Below are positions 44,941-57,400 of a DNA stretch of 64,000 nucleotides, one piece after another. Origin of the DNA: Agriotes lineatus (lineage: Eukaryota > Arthropoda > Insecta > Coleoptera > Elateridae); NCBI GenBank assembly GCA_940337035.1, contig CALNHX010002781.1:62001-126000 (forward strand), given 5' to 3'. Below the pieces are notes generated by a model. The model was not told the DNA's origin. It saw only the letters and a program-made list of their open reading frames with translations, and ran no database searches. Each line of letters opens with the position of its first letter. Positions within the stretch are counted from its first letter, which is position 1. Made by a program: the position numbers and the translations under genes.

Positions 44941-46691
44941 TGTTACGTTATCAAAACGACTTAACGACACCCACGACAGGTGAGTATCGCACGACTGGTT
45001 AAGTCCGGGAAAAGATGTCACGCTCGCTCTGAGATTCGTTAAAACCGGCTAAAGGCCTCGGCTGAAGTGCTCAGGAAGTTGAGCGTGGTTCAAACGGTAC
45101 GTCAATAGGCAAGCGTGGTATGACATATACAGGGTAAGTCAAGATAAAAGGGCGGCACCAAGCCTGTCTTAGAGGTGTACCCGAATAACCGGGCCTGGGC
45201 GGTTAGACGGGATGAGAAGTACACAGGGTACTCCGACGGGAAGGTACTCGAGAGCTGTCAAACTCGGGCTACAATTTCGGGACAGAAAATACTTAAATTG
45301 CGATTTCGGGTACTTGTGGCCACGGCGGCGAAGTCACCAGACCTACCTGCACGCCCCAACGCTCAAGCTCCGTCATACATCGATCTTCACACTGAGAGGC
45401 TTAATCTGAAAAGAGCATGCACAGGTCGAACACAATAATAAGTCCCTTAATCAGATATTCGTCTATTGGTAGACTTTACAAACGGGCAACGATCACGCCG
45501 CCGAAATTATTCTAGGCCTTAAGTTATGGCCCTAGCTGGAGGACGCGCTAATACTAATACACATACAGCAAAAGAAATCTCGTTAATACACAAACATGTA
45601 ACCGGCCGGTGTTGGCCCGTTAATTTAAATATAAAAGATCAATTACAAGTAAGTGCCATCGAGGTACATTACTTCACAACAAGCGTATCAATCATGAGCG
45701 AAGGCGACCAAGGTACTTTAAATGACAGCAAATACAGCGTCGCAAAGGTATGCACCAAACTAGATAAATGTTTATTTTAAAATACCCGCGGCCAACACAC
45801 ATGAAATGTTTGGAATAAATGACAGCAAGCACAGCGTCGCAAAGGTATGCGATAAATTAGTTAAATGTTTAATTAGCAAGGCACGGGGCCAGCGCACATG
45901 AAATGCTTAAATAAATGACAGCAAATACAGCGTCGCAAAGGCAGCCTGACCTCAGGTCACAGTAATGGCCTCGAATGCATCAAAAACGCCAACGCACACT
46001 CACAAGAACAAACTCGATTCTCATGAATGACAGATAATAGGTTATACAGTTGTGTGCACAGATACCTTGTTTCGTTGACGGCCCTTGAGGGTGGCGTGCG
46101 ATCAGCTGGTGGCTTGTGTCCGCCTGTGACACATAGGTAGGAGCGGGGGCGGTACGTGAGGGTAATAGGAAGAATTTCGTCTTACAATGGCGTTGATTGG
46201 AATGCGTCTCTCACATTAGACCGGGCACAAAACTCCCCGAGTTTTCGGGTTAAAGGGGAACAGCCCCTTACTTGAAGAAACAGAACTGGGCCCTCGGAAT
46301 TCCCATCACACCCACGCAACAACGGTACAAAAAAACACCAAGCACACTCTCGCGACCCTGTTGGAACTCGCGTCTGCAAGCAGCTACATGACGCCACGCG
46401 TCCCTAAGCGGAACAATAACTAATAGCGAAGCAGAGTCTTCGCCGGCTCAAACCAGTTTTACCCGCGTTTAAAGAACACGTGTTTTATAAAGGGTGGCCT
46501 AAAATGGCTAAAACGAGACAGCTACGCCCATATACAGGGTGTTCGAACTCAATGGGAAAGAAAAGAGGTGGTTTTTGTGAGTATTTGTGATGAGAAATTA
46601 AAAATGCTGCATCAGATTTGAAATACAGGCAGGCTGTACTGAAAGCTTAGATGATCAACTTGATTGCTGAAGGCTGCAAAATGGCTTAACA
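44941..46691 (-). mobile_element. Solo LTR, copy A (1.75 kb)
   Basis: Read on the minus strand it starts TGTTAAGCCATTTTGCAG and ends CGTAACA, i.e. TG...CA. It is flanked by a perfect 4-bp duplication ATCT (44937-44940, 46692-46695) inside the LINE, between LINE residues that are otherwise adjacent (IEDIVLRRL and RLRIGH). No coding domains. It contains three ~97-bp-spaced copies of a block around CAGCGTCGCAAAGG (45720, 45816, 45914). It is homologous, in inverted orientation, to 49482-51763. The TG/CA ends and 4-bp duplication indicate an LTR retrotransposon reduced to one LTR. Confidence 0.78.
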
Positions 46692-47178
46692 ATCTTCTTA
46701 ATACTATGTCTTCTATTCTGGTTACTTTTAGTTTGGGAACCCATCTTTCTGTTGTCTCTTTCACTTTTCTTAGTTTATTGTCACTAATACTTTTCCACTC
46801 GTTTTCCCACTTTTCCCGTATGAGTACTTTTTGATAGGTCTTCATGTCATTGCTGGTAGTTCGAACGTCATCTTCCACAGATTTTTGTGTTGCTCGTTTA
46901 GCTTTTTCGTCGACCACTTTATTTTGCTGAATGCCTACGTGTGATGGTATCCACAGGAACTTAAAAGCTTTATCTTTATAAGTTGTTTAGGTGTCTTGTA
47001 TTTTTTGCAGTAGGGGATTCTTACTATACTGTTTTGCAATTGACTGTACAGCACTTTGTGAGTCAATCAGAAATAACATTTTTTGGTAGTTTTATGCCGC
47101 GAACTCCACTGCCTTGCTGATGGCATATAATTATGCTGTGTATACCGAACTGAGGTCACTTAGTTTAAATGCACTATA

Positions 47179-47740
47179 AAGGGTGTAGAAATGCTTTACG
47201 CACCATAAGGATTTCAATGGTAATTTCTTCATATGAAAATATTTACTTCCCTAATTATTTTAGAGCAAACTTGTATTGAAGTTTTTTGTAGAGAAAAAAA
47301 TTCTGTATCCATTTAAGCCAGAATTTGTCATTTTACATTTCGGAAAACCGAAAATTTAAAGAAATAAAATACCATTTTTAGACAAATCAGCGGTGCCTTG
47401 AAATTACTAAATCATCTCAAAGCATCAACAAATTAGTTTGCTGTTTATTTGGTTGCCGTTACATTTGACAGATGCAAACAAATAAACAGCAAACTAATTT
47501 GTTGATGCTTTGAGATGATTTAGTAATTTCAAGGCACCACTGATTTGTCTAAAAATGGTAATTTTTTTCTTTAAATTTTCGGTTTTCCGAAATGTAAAAT
47601 GACAAATGCTGGCATAAATGGATACAGAATTTTTTTCTCTACAAAAAACTGCAATACAAGTTTGCTCTAAAATAATTAGAAAAGCAAATATTTTCATATG
47701 AAAAAATTACCATTGGTGCGTAAAGCATTTCTACACCCTG
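47179..47740. mobile_element. 562-bp palindromic MITE (mariner-like ends)
   Basis: Almost the entire length is two arms of about 275 bp in inverted orientation (47179-47455 and 47470-47740) around a short centre. Ends read (C)AGGGTGTAGAAATGC, flanked by TATA. It interrupts the RNase H domain of the LINE between NSLYR and YSAFKL. A shadow frame at 47494-47697 is not a gene. Confidence 0.88.
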
Positions 47741-49481
47741 TATAAGCTGTTATACACAAAGGCACATCCAACGCTATTTTCGGTTTTGGACCCATCCGAA
47801 TATATATGATGGTATTCACCATGTTGGTCGAGATTTTGGTTTAGATGTACTTTGTATAATGCACTAGGTGTTTCTTGCTCATGGAATCCTGCTAACTGAA
47901 GGTCAGTGCTAGGTATAGAGATGGTCCAGGGAGGGTATTGACATTCATATAGAAGAAGATTATTCAGCGTTGCTTTTGTTTCCCCTCTATAGTTTTTGGA
48001 ACGCACCGAGTATGGAGGTTAAATTTTAATGTTTTGGGAGTAATTTGTTTGATTTTAAGGATTGGTTACGTCTGTGTAATTTATATGCTTAGGATTTGTG
48101 GCAACGGCAAGTGTGTAGTTTAATAAGTTTTACTGTCTTCTGTAAGTTGGTGGAAGTTGTCCAGTTTCTGAATAGAGGCTTGTAACTGGGCTAATCCTGT
48201 AAGCACCTGTGATTATTCTTAAACCATGATTACAAACAGAGTCGATTAGTTTTATAACGTTGGAGTTAGCTTCACTATGGGTAACGTTTGCGTAGTTGAG
48301 CTTTGATCTTAGCAAATTATTAAAAAGTATTATTAAGATGTCACAGCTGATGCTCCATTTATGGTGAGATACAGCTTTAATAGGTCCAGAGTTTTCTTAC
48401 ACTTTTCCTTTATTTTTTTTATGTGAGTGGTCCAAGTTAACTTCTTGTCAAAAATAATACCAAGATAGTTTATGTGGTCAGCATTATTTAATGGTTTCTT
48501 TTTCATTGTCGCTACTGGGTGGGTGCAGTTATACTTTTTAGTAAATGTGATGCAGCTGGGGTTTTCAGCCGAGAACTGGAGTCCGTTTTTTTACTCCATA
48601 TGGAATTTTGTAATTTTTTCCGAATATATTTAGGACCCGAACTTGCACAGTATATTATCAGATCGTCAGCATAAAGCATACATTTTACTGTTGTTGGTAT
48701 AGGTTCTATTAGGTCTTTTATAGCAATTAGAAAAAGTGTTGTGAAAAGATCCTTGCGGAAGCCCATTTTCTTGTGTCTGTGTATTTGATACAGTGTTCCC
48801 AATTCTAACCATAAATTTCCTCTCAGCCAGAACATTTTTAATAAATTGCAGAATCATTCCCTGGATTTATCATTTAGCCAGTGTAATTTTGTGCGTCCAC
48901 GTGATGTTAAAGGCCTTTATCATGTTTAATACGACTACTGTGACCTCTTCTTTGTGTATAAACGCATTTTAATTTCTATTTCCAACTTTGCTATGTTATC
49001 AAGCGTTGTTCTTCCGGATTGAAATCCACTTTGCTCCTGTATAATTTTATTTTATTTTTCAAGAATCCACATCAGCCTTTTCTTAACCATCTTTTCCATA
49101 ATCTTACACATGGTAGTTGTTAAATGTATAGGTCGGTAGCTAGTAGGCAGGGTCTTTTCTTTAGCGGGTTTTAGTATAGGAACTACTTCGGCGTACCTCC
49201 AAGTTTCTGGGAAGATGTTTTGCGTCCATATGTTGTACAACTGTAGAAGTTCCACTATTACTATTTTCGATAATTGCTTTAATATTTCATAATGAACACG
49301 GTCTGGACCAGGTGACGAACCGCTGTTGTTTCTCAGAGCAAACTCCAATTCTTTGTATGTGAATTCATTATTATAAACTTCTTTGTTATCGGTTGTAAAA
49401 TCTAGTTTTTCATTTTCAACTGTTTTTTATAACTTATGAATTCATTGGAATAGTTTTCTAGACTAGATACGTGAGCAAAAT

Positions 49482-51763
49482 TGTTAAGCCATTTTGCAGT
49501 CGGCCGTGGTTTAGTTTGCATTTCGCGCCTTTAGGGCAGTTTGTTTATATTTAAAACCCATTTTTAACTTTTATTACAAAACTCACAAGCGCAAGCCCAT
49601 TCCCTGTTCATTTGAATCCGAATACCCTGTATATAGACGCGGCTGTCGCTCCGCGATCATTGTAGCCCACCCTTTATCAAAACATGTGCGCATTTTGCGC
49701 GCAGAAATCCAGTTCTGTCTGCCTAAGCTTTCGCATCGCGTTTGGCTGTCGAGAGTCACGTGGTGACGCCGGCTTCCCGCAATTTTCTGGCATAACGGTC
49801 GTTTAGTTTTTCTACTCCCAGACGCCGAGCGAACAAGTCGCATAAAGTGTGTGTCCATGCGGCGCTCCCGCCCTTGGCGGGGGCGTCAGCCTGTTTCCGT
49901 CTCGTGCTGCTTCAGCAAGTGTGATGTAAACTGCTTTTGCCTTTGTGGCGTCGGCCTTCTGGTTGTGCTGTTTCAGCAAATTTGTTTGTAGACTGTTTGC
50001 CTTTTTGAGTGGAGTCGGCAGAGAGTTCTTGTGTGTGACGCACGTGTTTGTGCAGTGTGCTTTTCTTGGCGCTTCCGTGGGGCCACGTCCAGCAAGTGAT
50101 CCTTTACTCCCACTAGCTTTGGGGATTTGCTGGCAGGACGTGTAGAGTGCCCGTAATTTTCTCGTCGTACCCGGTCGCAGGTGTGTGACCAATTTGAAGT
50201 TGCCCAAGGAGATGCTCTCTTATCACACCCTCGCTGCCAACTTTAGGCGCCGCTAACTTGCCGCCCCGTATCGCTCAGGAGACGTCTAAAAACACAGGTA
50301 CCATTTAAAGATATTGTGTAACTTAGTGACCATTTTGCGTTCGGTCAGAACTTATTAGCATGTGTGGGTTAACGCTTATATGTCTGGCTTGCCGCTCGCA
50401 GAGTGACTAAATTGCCTTGCATGTGGCCTACGATCGGGGCTAACTTACTAAATTACCGCATTTCTGATCACTTTTTGCATGATTAGTCAGTCGGTGAGCA
50501 TGTTGCTGATGTCTTGGCCGCCATTGTTGTAAACCGAGACGCTTCGGCCGTTTGTAATTCATGGCTGGCACTTGCTCTGTGGTTGAACCAAATTTGTATT
50601 AGAACCGTTGTAAATCCATGTATTTCGGCCATTCTTACTGAAGTAATTAAACAGTGCTCTGGGCGCGGCATCATTAAGTGAGAACGCTGTTATGAGCAGC
50701 GGCATATCGAGCGCTCGCATGCGCGAATTAATCAGCTGTGCAGTGCGTGACCTATTTACACGAGTTTGCCGTTGTGGGCGATAGACTTTGGTCGCGTTTA
50801 CTTGTAATCAAGTTTTGCTTGTATCTGAACTAACATTAACCATTACGGTGTTGTAAATTTATGTGTTTCGACCGCTTTCTTTTAATATTAAACCTTTGCT
50901 CTGGGTACGTCCAGTTAAGCGATATAATCACTGCCAATTCATGGGGCTACGGCCACCTTCACCTATAAGTAACCATTTTTTCTATGCTTGGCTTCGCCTC
51001 GCAATATTGTCGTTGCAAAGTAATGGGCTCCGGCCCTCTCTAATATTCATATTTAGCCGATAACGAGCGGCAGTTCGCTTAACGGGTCGACCAAGGCCGA
51101 CTGTTTTGTGCATTGCCTCCCTTTGTTGCGTTTGTGCGCTCTAATTATATTGCGACGAACTCCAGCTGGGGCCCTCGTTTAAGCCCTAGGATTAGTAAGG
51201 CGACGTATTCGTTGCCCGATTGTTTGTAACGTCATGCAATAGACCACTATGTGATCAAGGGACTTATTATTGTGTACAACCTCTGCATGCTCTTTCCAGA
51301 TTAAACAGCTAGTGTCAAGATCGATGTACGACGACATCTGAGTGGCGGAGTGCGCAGGTAGGTTTGGCAGAGCCCCCCGCAGTGGCATTACTTACCTGAA
51401 TTAGTAACGCAAGCACCTATTTCTCGAATTTGTAATCTGAGCTCGATATTTCTCGAGTACTTTCATGAAGTAGTACCCAGCGTACTTCCCGTCCCATCTA
51501 ACCGTCCAGGTACGGTTACACGAGTATACTTAGAGACAGACTTGGTGGCGCCCTCCTATTTTTGATTTACCCCGTTCATGTCACGCCACGCTTCCCCAGT
51601 GACGTACCGTTTGAACCACACCCAATTCCCTGAGCGCTTCAGCCGAGGCCCTTAGCTTGTTTTAACGAATCTCAGAGCGAGCGTGCCATCCTTTCCCGGA
51701 CTTAACCAGTCGTGCGATACTCACCTCGCGTGGGTGTCGCTAAGTTATTTTAAGACCGTAACA
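49482..51763 (+). mobile_element. Solo LTR, copy B (2.28 kb)
   Basis: It starts TGTTAAGCCATTTTGCAG and ends CCGTAACA. The flanking 4-mers AAAT (49478-49481) and AAGT (51764-51767) fit a 4-bp duplication with one mutation. It is homologous to copy A at both ends: 49600-49680 matches 46470-46570, and 51130-51763 matches 44941-45540, including CGCACGACTGGTTAAGTCCG. The middle differs and contains two degenerate direct repeats about 240 bp apart (around GCTCTGGG at 50657 and 50897). GC content is higher than its surroundings. No coding domain recognised. Confidence 0.75.
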
Positions 51764-52497
51764 AAGTGACTACTTAAAGTTTCTACTATTTCTTCCTTTG
51801 AAGTAATTTTACGTTGGTTTATAATCAATAAGGGTATATTGAAATATTTATATTTGCCTTATATTTTATTCAGTTTATTCCAAGCTTGATTTAAATCTGT
51901 CTTGCAGTTTATAGAACTGACGTATTTTTCCCATGATTTTTGTTTTTCTTCGTTTATCACCTTCCTTAACACTGCTCTTGCCTTCTTGTATTCGATTAAG
52001 TTTTGTATTGTACATTTTTCCAATATTTATCGAAAGCTGTTCTTTGTTAGAAAAAATGCCATAGAAACTAGTTTCTGTAGGTGATCCACTTCAAATGAAC
52101 GGCGGTGTATTTGAAATTTTTTTAAGTTTTGGTGCATCTTTGTTTTTGAGATGGGTTTCTTTTAGACAGATTACATTTGGTTGAATTTCTTGGATCATTA
52201 TTTGTAATTCATTGAATCGGTTGTAATATCCATTACAGTTATACTGGATGATTCTGAAGGTGTTTTTTTGTATGGAAGTCATTTTTTATTAATTGACTGA
52301 GATCTACTGTCGGTGAAATCGTCGTCGTCTGCGCCATCCATGCATAAACTTTTCTGAATATTTGACATTATTCGAATAAATCGGTATTTTATTTTCCTTC
52401 CCTTTAGAAATTCTCTTAAGTTTTCAGTGTTCTTAACAATATTGGCACATCTTTGGCAGAGTATATTTCAATTATGTATTTTTTAAGGTCTTCGTAT

Positions 52498-53015
52498 TGT
52501 AACGACCTTGCCCTTAGGCAGCTGCAAGCCACCGCCGCCGGCAGACGAATGGGACGAATGAGTCATTGTTCCGGAGCTTTCGTGAACGCGCTCGAGGTCA
52601 AACACTCCCGAATATGCGTCATGCATGTGCCAGAAAAGCGAGTAAAGCCTCGATTGTCCGAGAATGACTCATTCGTAATATAAATACGTGTCAGCAGGAA
52701 TCGACAGTTCAGTTTCGAATTCAGCATCAGAGTGCCGAGCTCCCAGATAAATAAAAACGCGTGAACATATAAATAATAGAAATAAATAACCATATATAAT
52801 CGTTAGTGTTAAGAGTGAAATAATTAATTGCTGTTTAACCGGTGTACCAATAAGTAAATGTATCGATAGAAATAGTTCGTAGTTTTAGTAATTTGTAATC
52901 TGCTTGATAATTCTCGTGTGCTTGTAAATAATAAGAATTAATCGTTGCAAATAAATATTTAATGCAAGAAGCGTCGTTATAATTTTTAAATAATTTGAAC
53001 GTTAAAAACGTAACA
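52498..53015 (+). repeat. 5' LTR of the gypsy element
   Basis: 518 bp, TG...CA. It contains a TATA-like box (ATATAAATACG near 52677) followed at about 30 bp by TCAGTTTCG, a plausible initiator. The 3' LTR carries TTTAAATATG at the same place. Confidence 0.92.
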
Positions 53016-53172
53016 GTGGCGTCAGGTGTGCGGTTTGTACCGGGGGCTATAGGAAAATTATTGAACAAACATTAAATAAATAAATTGTTAACAAGTGCCG
53101 ATAAAACGACGGTCAGATAAATAAATTTAAGTGTATAGTGTGGATGTCTTTGACGAGATCTCAAAGCAGCAA

Positions 53173-54480
53173 ATGGAAGCCCAATTAAGCCAACTTTTGC
53201 AACTGATGCAAGTTAGCCAGGACAAGTCAGAGAAGAAGCAATAGAAAGCGGAAAAAGCACAAGAAGATCTTAAAAAAGAGATTCAAGTTGGCCAGGATAA
53301 AGCAGAAAAAGCGCAAGAAGAACTGAAAGCCGCGCAAGAAAAAGCACAAGAGGATCTTAAGAAAGAGATCCAAGTTGGACAGGAGAAGGCAGAAAAAGCG
53401 AAAACAGAATCGAAAGCCGCGCAAGAAAAAGCACAAGAAGACCTCAAGGAAGTACTTAAGGAAGAGCTGAAAGCCGGGCAGGAAGTACTTAAGGAAGAGC
53501 TGAAAGCCGCGCAAGAAAAAGTAATTCAAAAACTTGAAGAAGAAATGAAAGCGAGCCATGTTCAGGAAGAAATGGAGAGAAAGATGGCCGGACTTCAGGG
53601 TGACATGCTGGAGCTGCAGGGACGATTTACCAAGTCACGAAGTGGCCAAAGCCAACCAACTCCCTCTGAATCTGCTGGCTTCTCTTCTCCTCCTGCAGTG
53701 AATCAGCCTACATTATCGCAAGTTGCTGCCCCTCAGGTTGTTCTGTCCCAAGTTACTGCCCCAGTGAGGCCCGCAACATCTGGCTTGCACATGAAACTGC
53801 CCTTTTACGATGGGAAAACGCCATGGTCAACATACCTGAAGCAATTTGAAGCCGCAGCCGTCGCTAATGGTTGGGGAATGGCAGACAAAGCGACCACATT
53901 GATCCTGACATTGCGAGGGGATGCCCTGAGTGTTCTGCAAATGATTCCAGAAAATCAGCAAAGGGAATTACAGCAATTGGTGAATCGTCTGGAACGGCGT
54001 TATGGCAATGGTCATCTTCAGCATGTGCATTGTGCCCAGTTGAAGAACATAATTCAGAAGTCGGGGGAGACTCTGCAAGAACTGGAGGCCGATGTTGCTC
54101 GATTGGTTCGGCTCGCGTATCCATCGGCGCCGGAGGACTTCCTGGAGCAGCTAGCCTTTCAAACATTCGTAGATGGAATGAAAGACGCTGATACTCAGCA
54201 AGCGGTACGTCTGGGGCGCCATAGGACACTGGGAGAGGCCTTAGCCCATGCGTTGGAATTTGAAGCGGCAAAGACTGCCTCCAGAGGACATGGTCGTGTC
54301 CGCGGTGTCGCCACGAAGGAGATGGCGACTGAATCCATGGAGGACATGTTGTGACGACTTATAAGGCAGGAGACGAGGGAGAAGGGGCCCCGTTGCTGGA
54401 GCTGAGGAGAGATGGGTCATCTTAGAGCTCGCTGTCCGAGGAAAGGAGCCCGAGTGTCTGACGAGCCGTCGGAAAACTAA
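53173..54480 (+). pseudogene. gypsy gag, three nonsense codons
   Basis: The capsid precursor, about 435 residues, starts at the ATG at 53173. The N-terminal 125 residues are a repetitive charged coiled coil (units such as EKAQEDLKKEIQVGQ repeated). A Ser/Pro/Gln linker follows, then the retrotransposon gag domain (MKLPFYDGKTPWSTYLKQFE, and then VNRLERRYGNG). The C-terminus has a nucleocapsid CCHC knuckle at 54394-54435 (C-W-S-stop-G-E-M-G-H-x4-C). Stops: TAG 53242-53244, TGA 54352-54354, and TGA 54403-54405 exactly at the second Cys of the knuckle. The natural end is TAA at 54478-54480, overlapping the pol ATG as TAATG. Confidence 0.85.
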
Positions 54481-57400
54481 TGCGGGTCGACAAGAAGGGG
54501 CGAGAGTCGACTCTTGATTGCCATGCCCCGGAGATTTCCATACATGTGTCGTCCGTGCAACACCAGCCTGATAGTTTCTTCATTGATGGGAAAATAAATG
54601 GAAGAGTTCGGTCTCTGCTGTTGGATACTGGAGCGACGAAGTCCATCGCCAGGTGTGACGTAATACGAGACGAGGGTCAGCTGCTGCCCACCAGGACACG
54701 CCTTCGCACTGCCACAGGAGGCGCAGTGGCCACACATGGGGAAATGGATTTGACATTGAAGATTGGGAATCAAACGCTGAAGCATCGGGTCCTGATTGCT
54801 GACATTGCGGACGAGTTCATCCTGGGAATGAATGTCATGAATAAGTGTGGGTTCACTTTAGACCTGGGACGCGGCGTGTTGCACGTGGGTGGGGAGGAGC
54901 TTTCCCTACACCCAAGAGAAGAGATCGCAGTACGAGTGGTATTGGCGGAAGATTTTACTCTGCCTGGACGAACCGAGAGGGTTGTGGATGCATACCTGGA
55001 TGGCGATCTCCGTTGCAACGTAGTGCGCATGATTGAACCCGATTATGACAAGGAGCTCACTCATGATATCCTGGTTGGAAAGACGTTGGTAAAGACTGGG
55101 GTTAAGGTCCCAGTAAGAATGATGAACGTCAACAGGAAACCGGCAACCGTCAGGACAGACACAACCCTGGGAAGATGCACACCGGTCTCAGCCGTTGTCA
55201 GAACGATTACTAGTGACAGCGGCAGCAAGGCGAAAGGCTGCCCAAAGGCATTAATAAACACCGTGATGTCTACTTGCAAGGGCATGAGCCAACAAGAACG
55301 GAAGAAGATCGAAGATCTGGTGGCCCGGTAATAAACGTCTTCGAGTGCGGAGATCATCCCAGCGGCCGTACCGACGTAGTTAAGCATAAAATCAGTACGG
55401 GGGATGCTCAACCGATACGCCAACATCCAAGAAGGTTGCCCCTCGCCAAACGGGAAGAAGCTGAGAAGATTGTCCAAGATATGCGAAACCAAGGGATTAT
55501 CGAACCGTCCAGCAGCCCGTGGGCCTCCCCTGTGGTTCTTGTCAAGAAGAAGGATGGCTCAACGAGGTTCTGTGTTGACTACCGGCAGCTGAATCATGTG
55601 ACCAAGAAAGACAGCCACCCTCTGCCACGAATCGATGATACCCTGGACACGCTCTCCGGTTCTCAATGGTTCTCGACGCTAGACTTGAAGAGCGGTTATT
55701 GGCAAGTCGGAATGGAACCTGCGGACAGGGAGAAGACTGCATTTACTATCGCAAGTGGGCTCTGGCAGTTCTCCGTCATGCTGTTCGGTTTCTGCAATGC
55801 CCTGCCACGTTTGAGAGGCTGATGGACATCATCCTCAAGGGTCTATCCTGGCAGACCTGCCTGATATACTTGGACGACATCATAGTGGTTTGTAAATCCT
55901 TCAACGAGCATCTGAAAAACCTGGAGGAAGTGTTCGGTAGACTGCGAGGTGCCAACCGGCGATTAAGTCCAAAGAAGTGCCATATCTTCCAGAAGGAGGT
56001 ACAGTACCGAGGGCACGTCATATCCCGTCAGGGAGTAGCAGTAGACCCGAGTAAGGTGAAGGCAGTGCATGATTGGCCGATCCCGAAGGATAAGCATGAA
56101 CTACGAAGCTTCCTGGGCCTCTGTACTTACTACCGACGGTTCGTGCTAGGCTTTGCAAACATTGCAAAACCGTTAACCCGTCTAACGGAAGAGGGACGAC
56201 AGTTCGAATGGAGTGCTGAGTGTGCGGAGGCCTTCGAGACGCTCAAGACTGCCTTAACCAGTTCACCTGTACTTTGCTATCCACGTCAGGAAGGCCAGTT
56301 TATCCTCGACACTGACGCTAGCATGTCGGAATAGGTGGTGTTCTGTCCCAGGTCCAAGATGGGCAAGAGAAAGTCCTCGCATATTTTAGCAAAGTCCTGT
56401 GCAAACCGGAGCGGAACTATTGCGTAACCAGGAGGGAGTTTCTGGCAGTAGTCAAGTCCGTGGAGCATTTTTATAAATACCTGTATGGCAGAAGATTCTT
56501 GCTGAGGACCGATCATGCTGCTCTAAGATGGCTGCTGCAGTTCAAGAACCCTGAAGGACAGGTGGCTAGGTGGATCGAGCGCCTACAAGAGTACGACTTT
56601 GAAATAAATCATCGACCTGGCACAGCCCACCGCAACGCCGATGCGTTATCCAGGAGGCCCTGCCCTGCGGACTGCAGCCACTGTTCCAGACTGGAGAGTC
56701 GTGCGGTACCCATCAATTGTACCACTGTAGTCGACGACTCGTGGATGCTAGACGAGTTGCAGAACAGCCAGCAGAACGACCCCGACTTAGGCACGGTTAT
56801 AGCCTGGAAGCGACCTACCTGGTAGGAGGTCTCTGCCACCAACCCAACGGTTAAGACCTATTGGGCGCAATGGGACTCCTTGCAGCTGGAAAACAACGTC
56901 CTGACCAGAATCTTGGAAGACGAGGACAGTAAGGCAACGAGATCACAATTGATGGTTCCAAGGAGTAGAGTGGCCGAGGTTCTGCGCCACCTGCATGATG
57001 GCTCCTCTAGGGGACACTTCGGATTGAAGAAGACGTTGTACAAGGTCCGAGACCGGTTCTACTGGGCGAGCTGCAAAGATGATGTCCGAGAGTGGTGCCG
57101 GAGGTGCGAAGCCTGTGCTACAGGAAACGGGCCGTTTGGTAGACGTAGAGTTCCGATGCGGCAGTACAACGTCGGTAGTCCGTTCGAGAGGATAGCCGTC
57201 GACATCGCTGGACCATTCCCCGAAACCGAATCGGGAAATAAATACATCCTGGTGTGCATGGACTACTTCACCAAGTGGCCTGAAGTGTACGCCCTTCCGA
57301 ATCAAGGGGCCGGTACTGTCGCTGATGTTCTGGTGAAGGAGTGCTTCAGCCGTTTTGGAGTCCCTCTGGAGTTACATTCCAACCAGGGCCGGAATTTCGA

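Noticed and set aside
47228..47697. Small gene in 47494-47697
   Set aside because: It is one arm of a 562-bp palindrome; the same sequence appears inverted in the other arm.
44941..51763. A single 6.8-kb DNA transposon with long terminal inverted repeats
   Set aside because: The sequence between the repeats is the continuation of the surrounding LINE, and each repeat has its own TG...CA ends and 4-bp duplication, so they are two independent insertions.
53227..53559. Phe/Leu-rich membrane-protein ORF on the minus strand
   Set aside because: Antisense shadow of the Lys/Glu-rich gag coiled coil; AAG/GAA codons read backwards give Leu/Phe.
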